Assembly: GCF_003576645.1 (NCBI RefSeq)
Contig: NC_044923.1
Coordinates: 8,223,962 to 8,287,961 of the forward strand
Reading direction: 5' to 3'
Length of the DNA stretch: 64,000 nucleotides
From: Ipomoea triloba
Lineage: Eukaryota; Streptophyta; Magnoliopsida; Solanales; Convolvulaceae
Below, piece after piece: positions 1 to 11,069 of this stretch. A program made the position numbers and the translations under genes. Under the pieces are notes generated by a model. It was given only the letters and a program-made list of their open reading frames with translations. It was not told where the DNA came from and did no database searches. Position 1 is the first letter of the stretch, and every line of letters starts with the position of its first letter.

Positions 1-88
<88 letters not shown>
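1..88. repeat. (AT)n microsatellite, cut by window start
   Basis: A pure AT dinucleotide run fills the first 88 bases. It continues off the left edge, so its true length is unknown. Confidence 0.95.
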
Positions 89-90
<2 letters not shown>

Positions 91-201
91 TGCAACATTA
101 TATTCATTATTTTATATAAATATTGTGTAAATTTATTATTGTATGAAATATGAAGTGTAATTTCGGTTTGCCAAAGTAATTCTTGAAAACTTAGTATCTT
201 T

Positions 202-328
<127 letters not shown>

Positions 329-417
329 CGTCATGGAATTAACGTTGGATGTCTATACAGTTTAATGAAAATGTTGAATGTATGTCTAAATAACATTTTT
401 TAAAATTAATTTTGAAT

Positions 418-520
418 GGAAAACATTTGCGTGAGACCGTCTCACGGGTCTCAATCAAAGACGGGTTGGATCTTTGACCTTATTAATCAAAAATTCGACC
501 TGTCTCACACAAGTTTTTGG
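418..520. mobile_element. Short TIR element, GTGAGACCGTCTCAC family
   Basis: The left side carries GCGTGAGACCGTCTCAC. The right side ends with GTCTCACACAAGTTTTTGG, which is the inverse complement of the same terminus. The family is seen better at 44472-44897, where a target duplication is clear. Here the arms are diverged and I could not define a target duplication, so the ends are approximate. No coding capacity. Confidence 0.5.
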
Positions 521-821
521 GTTAAAGTGGATGTCTAAGGCTAAGTAAGGCGAAATACTATACGTTAGGTTCAGATTGTTACGTTTTTGGTATAATATCT
601 CTTTATATGTCACATTTTGAACATGACAAAAATAATTACAGAACTATTCTACAAGAATTTTACGTGTTTAGGTATCAAACAAAGGCATAACATTTATTTA
701 GGTGATACAAAATTTCTGAGCATGTAACGTGAACCAAACACCTACCCCTAAAGATGATCTAGTAATTAAATTAATTAATCCATACCATATACTATATATG
801 TGTTTTTCTTTAAAGTTCCAA

Positions 822-822
<1 letters not shown>

Positions 823-864
<42 letters not shown>
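823..864. repeat. (ATT)n microsatellite
   Basis: About fourteen ATT triplets in an otherwise AT-rich intergenic region. Confidence 0.9.
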
Positions 865-910
865 TATCTAGAAAAAATTTAATAATTTTTTATGAAGGTT
901 ATTAATATAT

Positions 911-933
911 ACTTACCTAGGATGAGTGCTATT
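911..933 (-). other. Second copy of the WRKY exon 1 end and splice donor
   Basis: This 23-bp stretch nearly repeats 1267-1289. GGATGAGTGCTATT is identical and is followed on the minus strand by a good donor (CCTAG/GTAAGT). It looks like a partial duplication of the exon boundary. No longer coding similarity is seen around it. Confidence 0.45.
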
Positions 934-1270
934 GCACATATAGAAACCAAAATATAGACATAATATTTACTTAGCTAATACAAGATTTCTGATCTGAACA
1001 CATAATATGAATTAATTAAAGACCTACTCATAAAAGTGATATAGTAATTAAATTATATTATTCTATTTTTTTAATTAATCATTTAACTACAAGAAAGGAT
1101 GGGAGTTCAAACTCTCTCTCTTATGAAGAAATCAATATACACTTTGTCCCTTAATTAGGTCAGCTCTGCATGAGGATTAGTATGAATATAATACGGGTTT
1201 AAATGTGTCTCTTGCAGTTAGGACCTGATCAAAACACCTTGTGGTCTCTTTAAAAAAAATAAAAAATTAC

Positions 1271-1659
1271 CTGGGATGAGTGCTATTTTTGACAGATTTC
1301 TGACCATATTTTCTCCATTTATAGCCATCATCAAGAATATCCTCAGTGCTCCGTGTATGAAACGCAACCCTGGGCGGAACATATTTCTTCCTCTTCCCTT
1401 TATTCTTCTGAACGCAGTTTTCACCACCCCGGCTCGCCGGCGCCGGCGCCGCCATCTGGTCCATGCAACCGGAGAGAAGCCCAACCCAGTCAATACTATC
1501 AGAGCTCTGTATGGGCAAATGGCTCAACATCATTGAAGGATTATGCTCCACTACTGAAGTCGAGGGAAACGAGAAGAGGTCTTGGATATTAATGTCGCCG
1601 TTTGCCAACAACGCCGGCAGAGACGGCGGTGCCGGCGGAGGCGGATCTTCTCCTTCCAT
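1271..1659 (-). CDS. WRKY transcription factor, group IIc-like, first exon only
   Basis: This exon encodes 129 complete residues plus two bases of the next codon. I chose the ATG at 1659 because the codon before it is TTG. After a proline-rich N-terminus there is a basic stretch (KNKGKRKK, about residues 85-92) that could be a nuclear signal. The WRKY domain starts with [12 protein letters not shown], with the invariant heptad at about residues 115-121. The exon stops after the proline of HPR, where CAG/GTAATT forms a donor. This is the classic intron position inside the WRKY domain. The second exon, which would carry the C-C-H-H zinc ligands, is not visible in 1-1270. It must lie beyond the left edge after a long intron, or be lost. 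The motif spacing and the S and N residues after the heptad resemble the WRKY24/43/56 branch. Such proteins bind W-boxes in the nucleus. Whether this copy is functional cannot be judged here. Confidence 0.8.
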
Positions 1660-2971
1660 CAACTTATGTATAGCAAAAGCTGATCGAATTGGAGGGGGAA
1701 TATATTGAATAGAATATATGTTGGTAAGTTGAGAATTTATGTGTGATTAATAGTTATGGTGGAAAGAGGTAGGTGGTAGGCGTTGGGCCAACAGTTTGAT
1801 GTTCATGCGAAGAAGAAATTAATGAAAGATTTAATGTTACGATGTTGTTGTTGTAGAGACGATAAGGCATGTTTGCCTAGCAGTTTACCTTAACTTGCAG
1901 CCCTTGATAAAGGCTAACTACATTTTACCTACTAAATCTTGTTCAACTGCCTTCTAAGTTCTAAGACAAACCCCACATATATGCTACCTTCATTCTTCAC
2001 ATACATAAATCATCTACTACACTTTAACTCTCACCTTCTTATTCTTAACAATATAATTATATTGTTCTTTCAATTATCTTATCGTCTTATAATATCACTA
2101 TTGTTATATCTTCCAAAAGGAAGGTTTCAGGTTCAAAAATTTCACTGCAACGTAACTATCTTTCTACAGGAATATGTGTACTGGGGTCTGGTCTGGGTAA
2201 GCCCTGTGGGGTCTGGGTATAGTAAGCCATGTTTTTGTAATTCTAGTCAGCAGCTCATACTGGTTCAAATTAAACAAAGAAGACCAATAGTCTGCTCCCC
2301 TTGAAAGTCGAACTTGTAATCTTATGCTTACTAAGTATTAGTCCAACCAATTTAGTTAGGATTGTCCATCAATCATTTTTATTTTTAATTATTAATTACT
2401 CCCTCCGTCTCATTTTATGTGGTTGGTTTGGTTGATGATGTTTCACTGAAATTATTTTAATTTGAATTCAATTTTTTTTATAATATTATATTTAGTATTA
2501 GTATATAAAATTTATATATTAAGACACAATCAAAAGTACTATAAAATACAAAAATTGAAATTTAAAAATAATTAAAAACTCGTAAAGGAAATATATATGC
2601 AAATAAAAAAGAATTGATTTAACCAATAAATACTGAATATTAAATATGACAGATAAAATAGGACATAAATAGTATATTATTGTTTGTATCTGTAGCATAT
2701 ACACGTGCCACAATGCATATAAGTTACATACGATACAAACGAGGTGCATGCATGGTAATAAATTATACATATCTTTGTAGAGTACGTAGTATAATTTACT
2801 TGAGGTGCCAGTCACCCGTACAAACTTCCTACACTTCTGCTCTTTAATTAATTTCATTTATTAAGTATACTTTCAGAATATAGAAATAAAGGAAATTTTA
2901 TGCGTTTATATGTTTATAAATAAAATAATTATTCATTATTCTAAAGAAAAGAAAATTAGATAATAAATTTA
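1660..2971. other. Region upstream of WRKY, no gene seen
   Basis: This is AT-rich sequence holding the probable WRKY promoter (minus strand, from 1660 rightward). It also has a Stowaway-like terminus (ACTCCCTCCGTCTCATTTTA, near 2399) without a matching second end. A dispersed repeat at about 2285-2360 is similar to 23305-23385. Short ORFs here have no recognisable domain. Confidence 0.5.
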
Positions 2972-3370
2972 GAATTAATTCCATTTTTGGTCCTAGATTT
3001 ATAGGCGTCATTCCACTTTTAGTCCTTTTTTTTCAAAACATCCCATTTTGGTCATAGTATTATTGTGGCATGACCATTTTTGGTCTTTTATAAACAAAAT
3101 CGTTAAAATTCTCATAAATGCAAGGAGATTTCGGTCTTCAAATAGGGATTTCTTCAAAAAAGTAAAAATAAAAATATAGCGGATCAACTTACTTTGTAAA
3201 AAAAAAGATAAAATTGCTCTTGTTTTAATGTAATTTTAACGATTTTGTTGAAGGAAGACCAAAAATGATCATGCCACAATAATACTAGGACCAAATGTGG
3301 ATGATTTAATAAAAAATGACTAAAAGTGGACTACCACATATAAATCTAGGACCAAAAATGGAATTAACTC
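2972..3370. mobile_element. Fold-back MITE with 9-bp target duplication
   Basis: The arms are long inverted repeats. The left begins GAATTAATTCCATTTTTGG; the right is its near-exact inverse complement, ending CCAAAAATGGAATTAACTC. The 9-bp duplication ATAAATTTA lies at 2963-2971 and 3371-3379. Nearly the whole 399 bp can fold on itself. A 9-bp duplication is typical of Mutator-type transposition. No ORF. Confidence 0.8.
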
Positions 3371-3776
3371 ATAAATTTACTTGTATATATGAATTGAAGA
3401 ACAAAAAGTAGAAAATGAAGAATGGAGAACTAAAAAAAAAAAATACGGAGTACTTTGAAACTATTACCCGCCAAAATGGACAGTTAGAAATACTTTGAAA
3501 TCTATTTTGGGCTCTCAAAATGAATAGTCAAATATATTTTTAACCTTTTACAAAATGGATCATATCTCTTAGCTCTTCATCTTTCAATTCCTGAAAACTT
3601 GTCTTTTATTCTCAAAGGTAGAACTTTGAATGATTGATCTTGGAGAGTGGAGTTCTTCAATTTAATTGCTACAAGCCTACAACTACAAAAAAAAAAAAAA
3701 AACTTGACAACTAATTAGATTAACTAATTTGTTATCGTCAAAAGTAAGACTAGAAGGCACAAGGTCAACAAAAAAC

Positions 3777-4362
3777 CAATCGTTATACCCTGCACCACGG
3801 TGTACATAGCAATGTGCACCACGAACGTAAAACGACGTCGTTTCAATGTTAGTGGACGCGGACGCGAATGACTCCAGGGAATTCATTATCTATAATACAC
3901 ATAATTATTATCTAGAATACACAGAACGTTTGCCTAGAATACACAGAATGTTTGCCCATAATACACAGAATATTGACACAAAATACACAGAATTCATCCT
4001 CCTAACATTCGAATGCACAAACACATCACAACATGTGTTTATAACATGAATACACAGAATATTGACACCAAATACACAGAATTCATCCTCCTAAACATTC
4101 GAATGCACAAACACATCACAACATGCGTTACTAACATGAATACACAAAATAGTTGCCTAGAATACACAGAACGGTTGCCTAGAATACACATAATGATTGC
4201 CTGGAATACACAGAATATTAACATAAATACAGACACCGGCCGAACCGAGAAACGTAATTTTCAAAAAAAAAACGGACGGTTAGTTTACAATGCTCAAAAC
4301 GACGTCGTTTACGTACGTGGTGCACATTGCTATGTGCACCGTGGTGCACGGTATAATTTGCC
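3777..4362. mobile_element. TIR element with internal minisatellite, copy 1
   Basis: The termini are about 65-bp imperfect inverted repeats built around CACGGTG, TAGCAATGTGCACCACG and AACGACGTCGTTT. The 9-bp duplication ACAAAAAAC flanks it (3768-3776 and 4363-4371). The interior is a minisatellite of degenerate units around GAATACACAGAA and TTGCCTAG. No transposase is present. A second copy lies in the opposite orientation at 14319-15018. The 9-bp duplication suggests a non-autonomous Mutator-like element. ORFs across it are products of the repeat. Confidence 0.8.
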
Positions 4363-4371
4363 ACAAAAAAC

Positions 4372-5221
4372 ATTCATTTTTTTTCTTATTTGATTAAAAG
4401 TCATAAAAACGTATTATTTTTCTATTTGGTTCATTTTTTAAATATGAATATAAATCTATTATAAAATTGTTTATTATAAAATACTAGTTATTTTAATGAT
4501 GATAGTAATTACTATTTATATTAAAATAAAATTGTAAATTAATATTTTAATAGTTATAACGATTACCAATAACAATAATAAAAAAAAAGATGTAATTTAA
4601 TAATTTTAAACTTGTAATCTATTAAAATAAAAATAAATACATAAATTGATAAATAATAACTCTAAATTGAATAAATTGAAGAAAAAAAAAACTTATTTTT
4701 TAGATATGGATCGGGTTGAGCAAATTTTTTTATTATTTGTCTCAACTCATCTAGTTTAACCTAACCCTGGGGATAAAAACGCGACATTGTTGAGGGCTGG
4801 GAGTATACTCCCGGTCATGGTCCCTGTCCCGACCCATAAACCCCACCCCAGTCCTCATCCCCACTTGGGATAGGAAATCTGATCTTTCCACTTCCCCGTC
4901 TCAACGGGGATTTTTAGCGGACAGGAAATCCCCATCTTTGGTCAACATTTAGTCAAACCAGTTATGGTTTTGAATTAATAGTCAAGCTAGTATATTCATA
5001 ATATTTAAGTAAAAAATTTAAATATTGATTTTTTTTAATCTTAAAATACTTAAACCTTCACCAATTTTGAATAACAACCAAAACGTCAAATTTAATATTC
5101 AAATAATTTTCAGACAAATAAAAACATAAACATACAATTTAAAAATGTCATCACATCCAATATCAAAATACAACACAAACTATTTATGACCTTCATAATA
5201 AAAAAAAATAATAATAATAAC

Positions 5222-5260
<39 letters not shown>

Positions 5261-5890
5261 TATTATTATTATTATTATTATTATTTTCTTTAAAAGAATC
5301 TAGGAGAGATTGGGCGGGGAGGGTATCCCCCCATTATATTCCTCGATTTTTTTCATCCCCGTCCTTAGTTCGTTGGGGTAGGGATAGAGGATCCTCGTTG
5401 GAAAAAAAAACTATTAACTAAAGAAATTGAAAATAAAAAATTTGGTTTAAAAAAAAATAAATTGTATTGTGGACTTGATCAAGATTTTAATTGTTTGATT
5501 TGATCGACCTAACTCATTTCATAATCGGCCATTAATTAATCTCATAAGCCTGAACTAAAAAAATTGAAGAAAAAATTAAAATATTTTAAAAAAATTTTGG
5601 GCTATGAGTTGGGTCGAAACACAATTTTTATTGTTTAGCCAAACCCAACTAAACCCATATTTTAATTAGACTAGACTATTACAGTTTAAATAATAACCTG
5701 ATAAATGGCAAGTCAATAATGTACCTGTTTTTCACCACTTAGTTAGAGAGAGAGAGAGATAAAACTAAATATAAGATAGAAATTCAGAAAAAGTATTTTG
5801 AGTAAAAATCTCAAATAATATTTTTCGTAAAAATGGGTCATCTTTTTTTTTTTTTTTTAATAAATATTTTTTCTTGACTTCCTTTTATAG
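4372..5890. other. Intergenic, AT-rich with a GC-rich repeat fragment
   Basis: No gene is seen. A C- and G-rich segment at about 4775-4935 and a related one at about 5300-5400 share CCCCGTC/CCCATC-type runs. They look like two parts of one old repeat split by a triplet microsatellite (about 5205-5284, AAT then ATT). Confidence 0.4.
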
Positions 5891-6063
5891 TTTTTTTTTT
5901 TAAAGTACTACTACATAGTAACAGTTCATAGCTACTTTCTCAAGTTACTGAAACAGTCAAAAAGTCAACAATTGCCTCCATTGAGATTTGAACCCACTCA
6001 CATCATTCATGTGGGAGTGTAAACCAGGACATTGATTGCCACTAAACCACAAGGTCTTTGGCA
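5891..6063 (-). mobile_element. SINE, tRNA-derived
   Basis: Read on the minus strand, it starts near GCCAAAGACCTTGTGG. It has an A-box-like GGTTTAGTGGCA and a B-box-like GGGTTCAAATCTC. It ends in a run of A (plus-strand T run at 5891-5902). Related copies lie at 15797 and 18352 in the plus orientation. Confidence 0.65.
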
Positions 6064-6088
6064 TTTTAAACACTGAAAATATAGAAAA

Positions 6089-6454
6089 GGGAAAAGGGTC
6101 AAATAGACTCTTGAACTTTAAGCAAAAGTGCAATTAGGTCATTGAACTTTAAAAAAGTAACCCAATAACCGGTTATTCACCTGGAATAACTGGTCATTAA
6201 TTAAGATTCTGCCAACCAGATCTGGTGTCCTTTTCCACCGGAGAAGACGACTAGAAGTTTCTTTTTATATTTTTAATGGTGGTTAGTGGCGGCCAACGTC
6301 GATAATATTACTAGTAACCTGTTGGTTACCCATAAATCAGACTTATCTGACTTATTTTGACAACAAGTTCAAGTGTTTAATTGCACTTTTCTAAAATTTA
6401 AGGACCTAATTACACTTTTGCCTAAAGTTCAAAGATCTATTTGATCATTTTCCC
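6089..6454. mobile_element. Fold-back MITE, GGGAAAAGGGTCAAATA family, copy 1
   Basis: The element starts GGGAAAAGGGTCAAATAG and ends with the inverse complement. The arms continue inward through GTGCAATTAGGTC and GACCTAATTACAC. The 9-bp duplication TATAGAAAA is exact (6080-6088 and 6455-6463). A GC-richer centre (about 6220-6300) separates the arms. It has the same termini as 16982-17427. No coding capacity. Confidence 0.85.
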
Positions 6455-6599
6455 TATAGAAAATGACTTTTCAAAGCCATTTTCAACATTTCTAAACCGT
6501 TCTCAAAAAAAAAAAAAAACATTTCTAAACCGACCCTTAATTAAAATTTTATCATGTTTTAACATATACAGAGTATCATGTATTTAATTAAATTTCTTA

Positions 6600-7275
6600 A
6601 AAACAATTATTAACCCTAATGCTGCCTCCCTTTTCTCTCTAAAACCAAACGCCTTTCTCTGCTGCTCAACTTCAGCTTCCACCGCCGGCCTCCGGCCGGA
6701 GCTCTATTGGAGCTTTGAGCCGGCGGTTTTGGTCACCTTTTACGTTTGCTCTCGCTCTTCTTCCGCCCCAACCACCGTCGCAGCTCCGTCCGCCTCCAAC
6801 CACCGCCACAGATCTTCTTCTTCAGTTTTCTTTCCGTTTGAATAAAATAATAGTAGGTAGGTATTGGGGTTTGTGTTGGTAGTCTTGAACTCCCAACCCT
6901 ACTTTGACTTTACCCACTTTTTATTTTCTCTATTATTGTGTTTTCCTCTCGTTACTTTCACGAGCATTTTTCCTCTTTTTCCTCTCGTTACTTTCACGAG
7001 CTTTTCATTTTCATTAGCATAAATCGTTTAGTTTGGTTTTGGCAAGCGTTGATCTTATCCTGGGCGAGCAAAAAAGAATGATGACGAAGACCCAGATCTT
7101 TGATGAAGCTTTAAGTTTCCTGAAGGAACATAGCTTCCTAGTTATGCAACAGTCTGCGATTCAAGTTTTCTATAGCATAGTTAGAAAAGTTGTTTATATG
7201 TCTGACTATAAGGAATGGTTTACCATTTCATTGATCATTGATGTAAACGTTTTATGTTATGAATTAATAGAATAG
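6600..7275 (+). mobile_element. Repeat with non-LTR-like 3' end
   Basis: A GC-rich 5' part (6660-6810) is followed by two short stem motifs, CTCGTTACTTTCACGAG, at about 6943 and 6987. A degenerate frame then ends around MSDYKEWFTISL. The same order (stem motifs, CTTGGGC..CGA, MSDGKKWLTISS-like end) recurs at 49385-49870, so this is a dispersed repeat. The end of the frame vaguely resembles the RNase H tail of plant LINE elements, but the match is weak. A host gene cannot be excluded; no conserved domain is seen. Confidence 0.35.
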
Positions 7276-8852
7276 CTACGTTTACATTCAAAAATTACAT
7301 TTCTTTGCTCCCAAATTCTCTCTCCCCATAAGTCCATAGCGTATATGTCCTGTTTGAATATAATATTAAATTTGGCTTAAATGATTCAAAATTTATTTAT
7401 TTATTTATTTTTGTAAAATTTAATTTAGTGTTACACTAAAATTTATATATTTAAAAACTAGATTAACCGTTCCGTTAAACACAAAAAATTAATTTTTAAA
7501 TTATTAAAAAAGGTTGTTCAAGAGAGAAAAAACTAAGCATGAGATAATAATTTAGAAAATTTATTTCAATAAAAATCTCGAATGATATTATTTTTAAAAA
7601 ATGATACATTTTTTCTTTGACTCGAATAAATATTTTTTATTGATAGTCAAATACTGGAATTTTTTTTAAAATTATTTACGGAAATCATTTTCTGATTTGC
7701 AAATGGACCCTTAATTTAAAATTTTATTGTAGTCTTTTAACATAATACCATGATATAATTAATCTTCCATTAAACACAAAGAAAATTATAAAAAAATTTG
7801 TTCAAGAAAATAAGTAAAAAAGGAATAATTAATTTAACCAATAAATAATTAATGAGACTTATAAAATGAGAGTGGAAACTTTTCAAAAAAAAAATAAATA
7901 AAATGAGAGTGGGAATAATTAATAATGCATTTTGTATGAAATAAATATAGGTATTAAGATAAATATTCTTATCGCTCGCAACAGATAAACGATAGTGGTA
8001 AAAGTTTCATATACCACGAATCAAGAATCGAGATAGATAGTGGGTTTAGATATCTCCAATGAGGGAGGAAGAGGAAAGAAAGAAGGGGAGGGGGGAGGGG
8101 GAGAAAGAATTTCAGAGGGATTGTTCTCTTCGGAGATTAATTCTTCAGGGGCGTGCCTGCGTACGACCATGCACCATTTTGTGTGGGGGACAGTCCCCCG
8201 CCTTCAAAAATTTTTTTTTAACAAAAAAGGGAAGCTATTGAGGCATGTAAATTTATTATTATTATTTTTTATATATTTAAGGAAATTGTATTTTTTTTCA
8301 ATTTTTTTCTATATCTGCAAATTTGTTTTTGAATTTTAAATTTATGAAATTATAGTTTGTAATTCAAAAATTATTTTATTTTTTATTTAAATTTATTTTG
8401 ATTTAAAATTAAAATTATAAGTTTGGAATTAGAATTATAGGAAAGTGAATAAAGTATATAGATGATTTGGAGGAATAGGAGCCACATAATGAGGAGAAAA
8501 TGAAAGAAGAATTGATCGAAGAGAAAAATAGGGATGAAATTATATGATAATGTATAAAAGTTGAGTCCACAACATAAGAGAAAAATGGGAAAAGGGTTAG
8601 GGATGCCCTTAGAGGGGGCGGATGATTTGGTGGGCGGATATGAGACACCACCCTACCCATTACCATTACTATTACTATTACCTAATATAAGCACAAGCTA
8701 GCTAGAACACATTGTTGGAAGTATAGATTATAGCTAGGTTTAATTTGTTATTATAGAAAAATTAATTAAAAATCATGTTACATGAACTAAAAAATTTCAT
8801 CAAAATCTTTTACCACTGGACATAAGAATAAGTATATTTCATTTTATTTTAC
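7276..8852. other. Intergenic, no gene seen
   Basis: AT-rich sequence with short purine-rich tracts (for example 8059-8105). Short ORFs on both strands have no recognisable domain and poor composition for coding. Confidence 0.5.
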
Positions 8853-9034
8853 CCGCATGGACAGCTCAATTGGTCACATAGACGAAATTTGAGAAGAAAT
8901 TAAGGCTATGAATCGAGTCTCAGTAGCTGCAGTGTGCGTGTGAGCAACCTCTCAAAGTTCTCAATGTGAGGGGGGTTCCTTTTGGTGTTCTGTCTTATCG
9001 GGATTGGGGATTCAACCTTTTGAGAAGGAAGTAT
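8853..9034 (+). mobile_element. SINE, tRNA-derived, second family
   Basis: The head is CGCATGGACAGCTCAATTGG, an A-box-like motif, followed by GAATCGAGTCTC, a B-box-like motif. The body continues through AACCTCTCAAAG to GATTCAACCTTTTGAGAA. A related copy lies at 36412-36635 with the same order of blocks, so this is a dispersed retroposon and not a tRNA gene. Confidence 0.65.
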
Positions 9035-10640
9035 ATTTCATTTTTAATGTGGAGCGGGTTCAAACTAATGCATGATAATTAAATGAATAAAAAACATTTA
9101 TTTTTCACGTCTATCCCTATAGCTTTATCATTAATTAGTTAGTAGAGTCTTACATCCAGTCAAGCTAAGGTCTTTTAATTAATAATGGGATAACTATAAT
9201 AACCACTCAAACTGCCATGGATGAGTTGAGGTTGTTTGGAAAACCATATCCATAAACTAAAGATCCTTTACTTTTCTTATACTCAACTCCCGCCTTTCAA
9301 TATTTATCACTTCACCCAAACAAACAAAACAAAAAAATAAAAAATAAAAACCTATATACTTTATTATCTTCTTTTTTACCATTATTATACATAAATGGAA
9401 TAAGTACCAATCTCAAAACGTGTGTATAGAGCGCTTGATTGGTAAATGGCGGATCCGTTAAAATTTTGACAGAATTTTGACGGATCCGCCATTTTGGTGT
9501 TTTGACCTTGGTCAAAACGTCAAAAAAATGTTTGGTTAATTACTCAGCGGTTTGAAACAACAATTTGCTACAAACAGTTGAAAAATTGAACACTACATTT
9601 TGCAACGTTTCATGTTGGTGTTTTGGAGAAAAATTAACCTTTGTGTGTGTATATATATATTACAAGTTATAAACATATGCAATGTGTAATAAAAATTTCC
9701 AAAGAACAAAAATAATGGTCAAATTATATAATCAAAATAAGTGTAAAATTACGTGATCATATGATTATTATGAAAAAAATTATTAAAAAATATAAATAAT
9801 TAATACATCACATGAAGATAAAAAAAAAGATTATAAATAATTTGTAAGTGTACAAGAAATTAAACACAATGTACAAGTTATTATATTTAATGGTATTATT
9901 TAACTACGTTAACAACTTAGGATGGAAAACAAAAAGAAGGCAGAAAAATTAGTAAGAATTTGTAAGTGTATAAGAGAAATAATTAAAGTACAATAATGTA
10001 CAAGTTAACACTACATTTAATTACACAAACACATTTTTTTATACACATTATATCATTACCATCATTGATTTTTATTATATTGTATATTAAATTATTTATT
10101 ATAAGATTCTCAAGCTTATAAACATAATAGTAATGATATAATGTGGACAAATACTACATTCTAACCATGACTCAATAGTACTTTAAAAAAGAACTAATAA
10201 AAATGAAGTAATATATAACTTCACCTTGGGCCATCGACATCATACACTCTTATTCACTTGTTTGTTTTCCTACAATTACATGATAAAAGAAAAAACCTTC
10301 AATATTTGAACTTCACTTTGAAATAAAATTGCCAAATTTATTACATTAACAAGACTATTGCCTTGTTTTTCTTACAACTATATACAGTCAAAATAAAATT
10401 GGCTAAAAGGAAAACTTTTTTTGCTTAATTTTCTTTGATTTTATACTAAGATACTTCACAATATTTAAAAGATTACTGGTCATCTATACACACAATTCAA
10501 ACTGTCAGAGATGAGTATTTCTACATTTTGAATAAGTTTTCGCATTGAAAACTTCTCAGAAAAGTTTTAGGGCCTTTCCATAATTAAAAGAATTAAGGAC
10601 ACACATGTATAGGATTAAGCTCAAATGTGGTAAGGGTTTA
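9035..10640. other. Intergenic, no gene seen
   Basis: AT-rich with no credible ORF. It holds one clean 49-bp palindrome at 9446-9494, with arms AATGGCGGATCCGT and ACGGATCCGCCATT. Several short low-complexity stretches are also present. Confidence 0.5.
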
Positions 10641-10925
10641 ACATGCGAATGCATCATTAGGTATGCAAAAATACATCTCAATAAAATGCACCAATGCACC
10701 CCAAAACACACCATTAGGTACGCATAAACGCATTACACAGTGTTCGAATTGAAAACACACCATTAGGTGTAGTGGAGGTATAGTGCATTTTTTTTTTTTT
10801 GTGTAATGCATTTTTTTGGTGTGTAATGTATTTTTTGGTGCATTTCATTGTTGTGCATTTTTAACATTATTGGTGCGTTAGTTTTTCATACCTAATGGTG
10901 CATCCGCACCGGCCACATGTTAAGT
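10640..10925. mobile_element. Probable TIR repeat with CATTAGGTATGC arms
   Basis: CATTAGGTATGCAAAA near 10657 faces TTTTCATACCTAATGG near 10883 in inverted order. Shorter copies (CACCATTAGG) lie between them, and GTGCATT-type blocks recur. A related fragment is at about 56555-56655. Ends and target duplication are not resolved. Confidence 0.4.
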
Positions 10926-10945
10926 CTTGGCCGCACTAGATCTTG

Positions 10946-10949
<4 letters not shown>

Positions 10950-11005
<56 letters not shown>

Positions 11006-11006
11006 N

Positions 11007-11064
<58 letters not shown>
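10950..11064. repeat. (TA)n microsatellite with one N
   Basis: A long TA run is broken only by an N at 11006, which marks an unresolved repeat length in the assembly. Confidence 0.95.

Positions 11065-11069
<5 letters not shown>

Larger units (their letters stand above)
677..1056. repeat. Diverged direct duplication of about 100 bp
   Basis: The stretch at about 677-772 resembles the one at about 949-1056. Both hold a CATAA.ATTTA.TTAG core, then ATACAA.ATTTCTGA, and both end in TAGTAATTAAATTA. An (ATT)n tract (823-864) lies between them. Similarity is roughly 70% by eye. This may be a local duplication of sequence downstream of the WRKY exon. Confidence 0.4.

Noticed and set aside
4013..4393. 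126-aa ORF rich in NTQN repeats (also 14410-15020 minus)
   Set aside because: It is the minisatellite of TIR elements read in one frame; it has no start context and no conserved domain.
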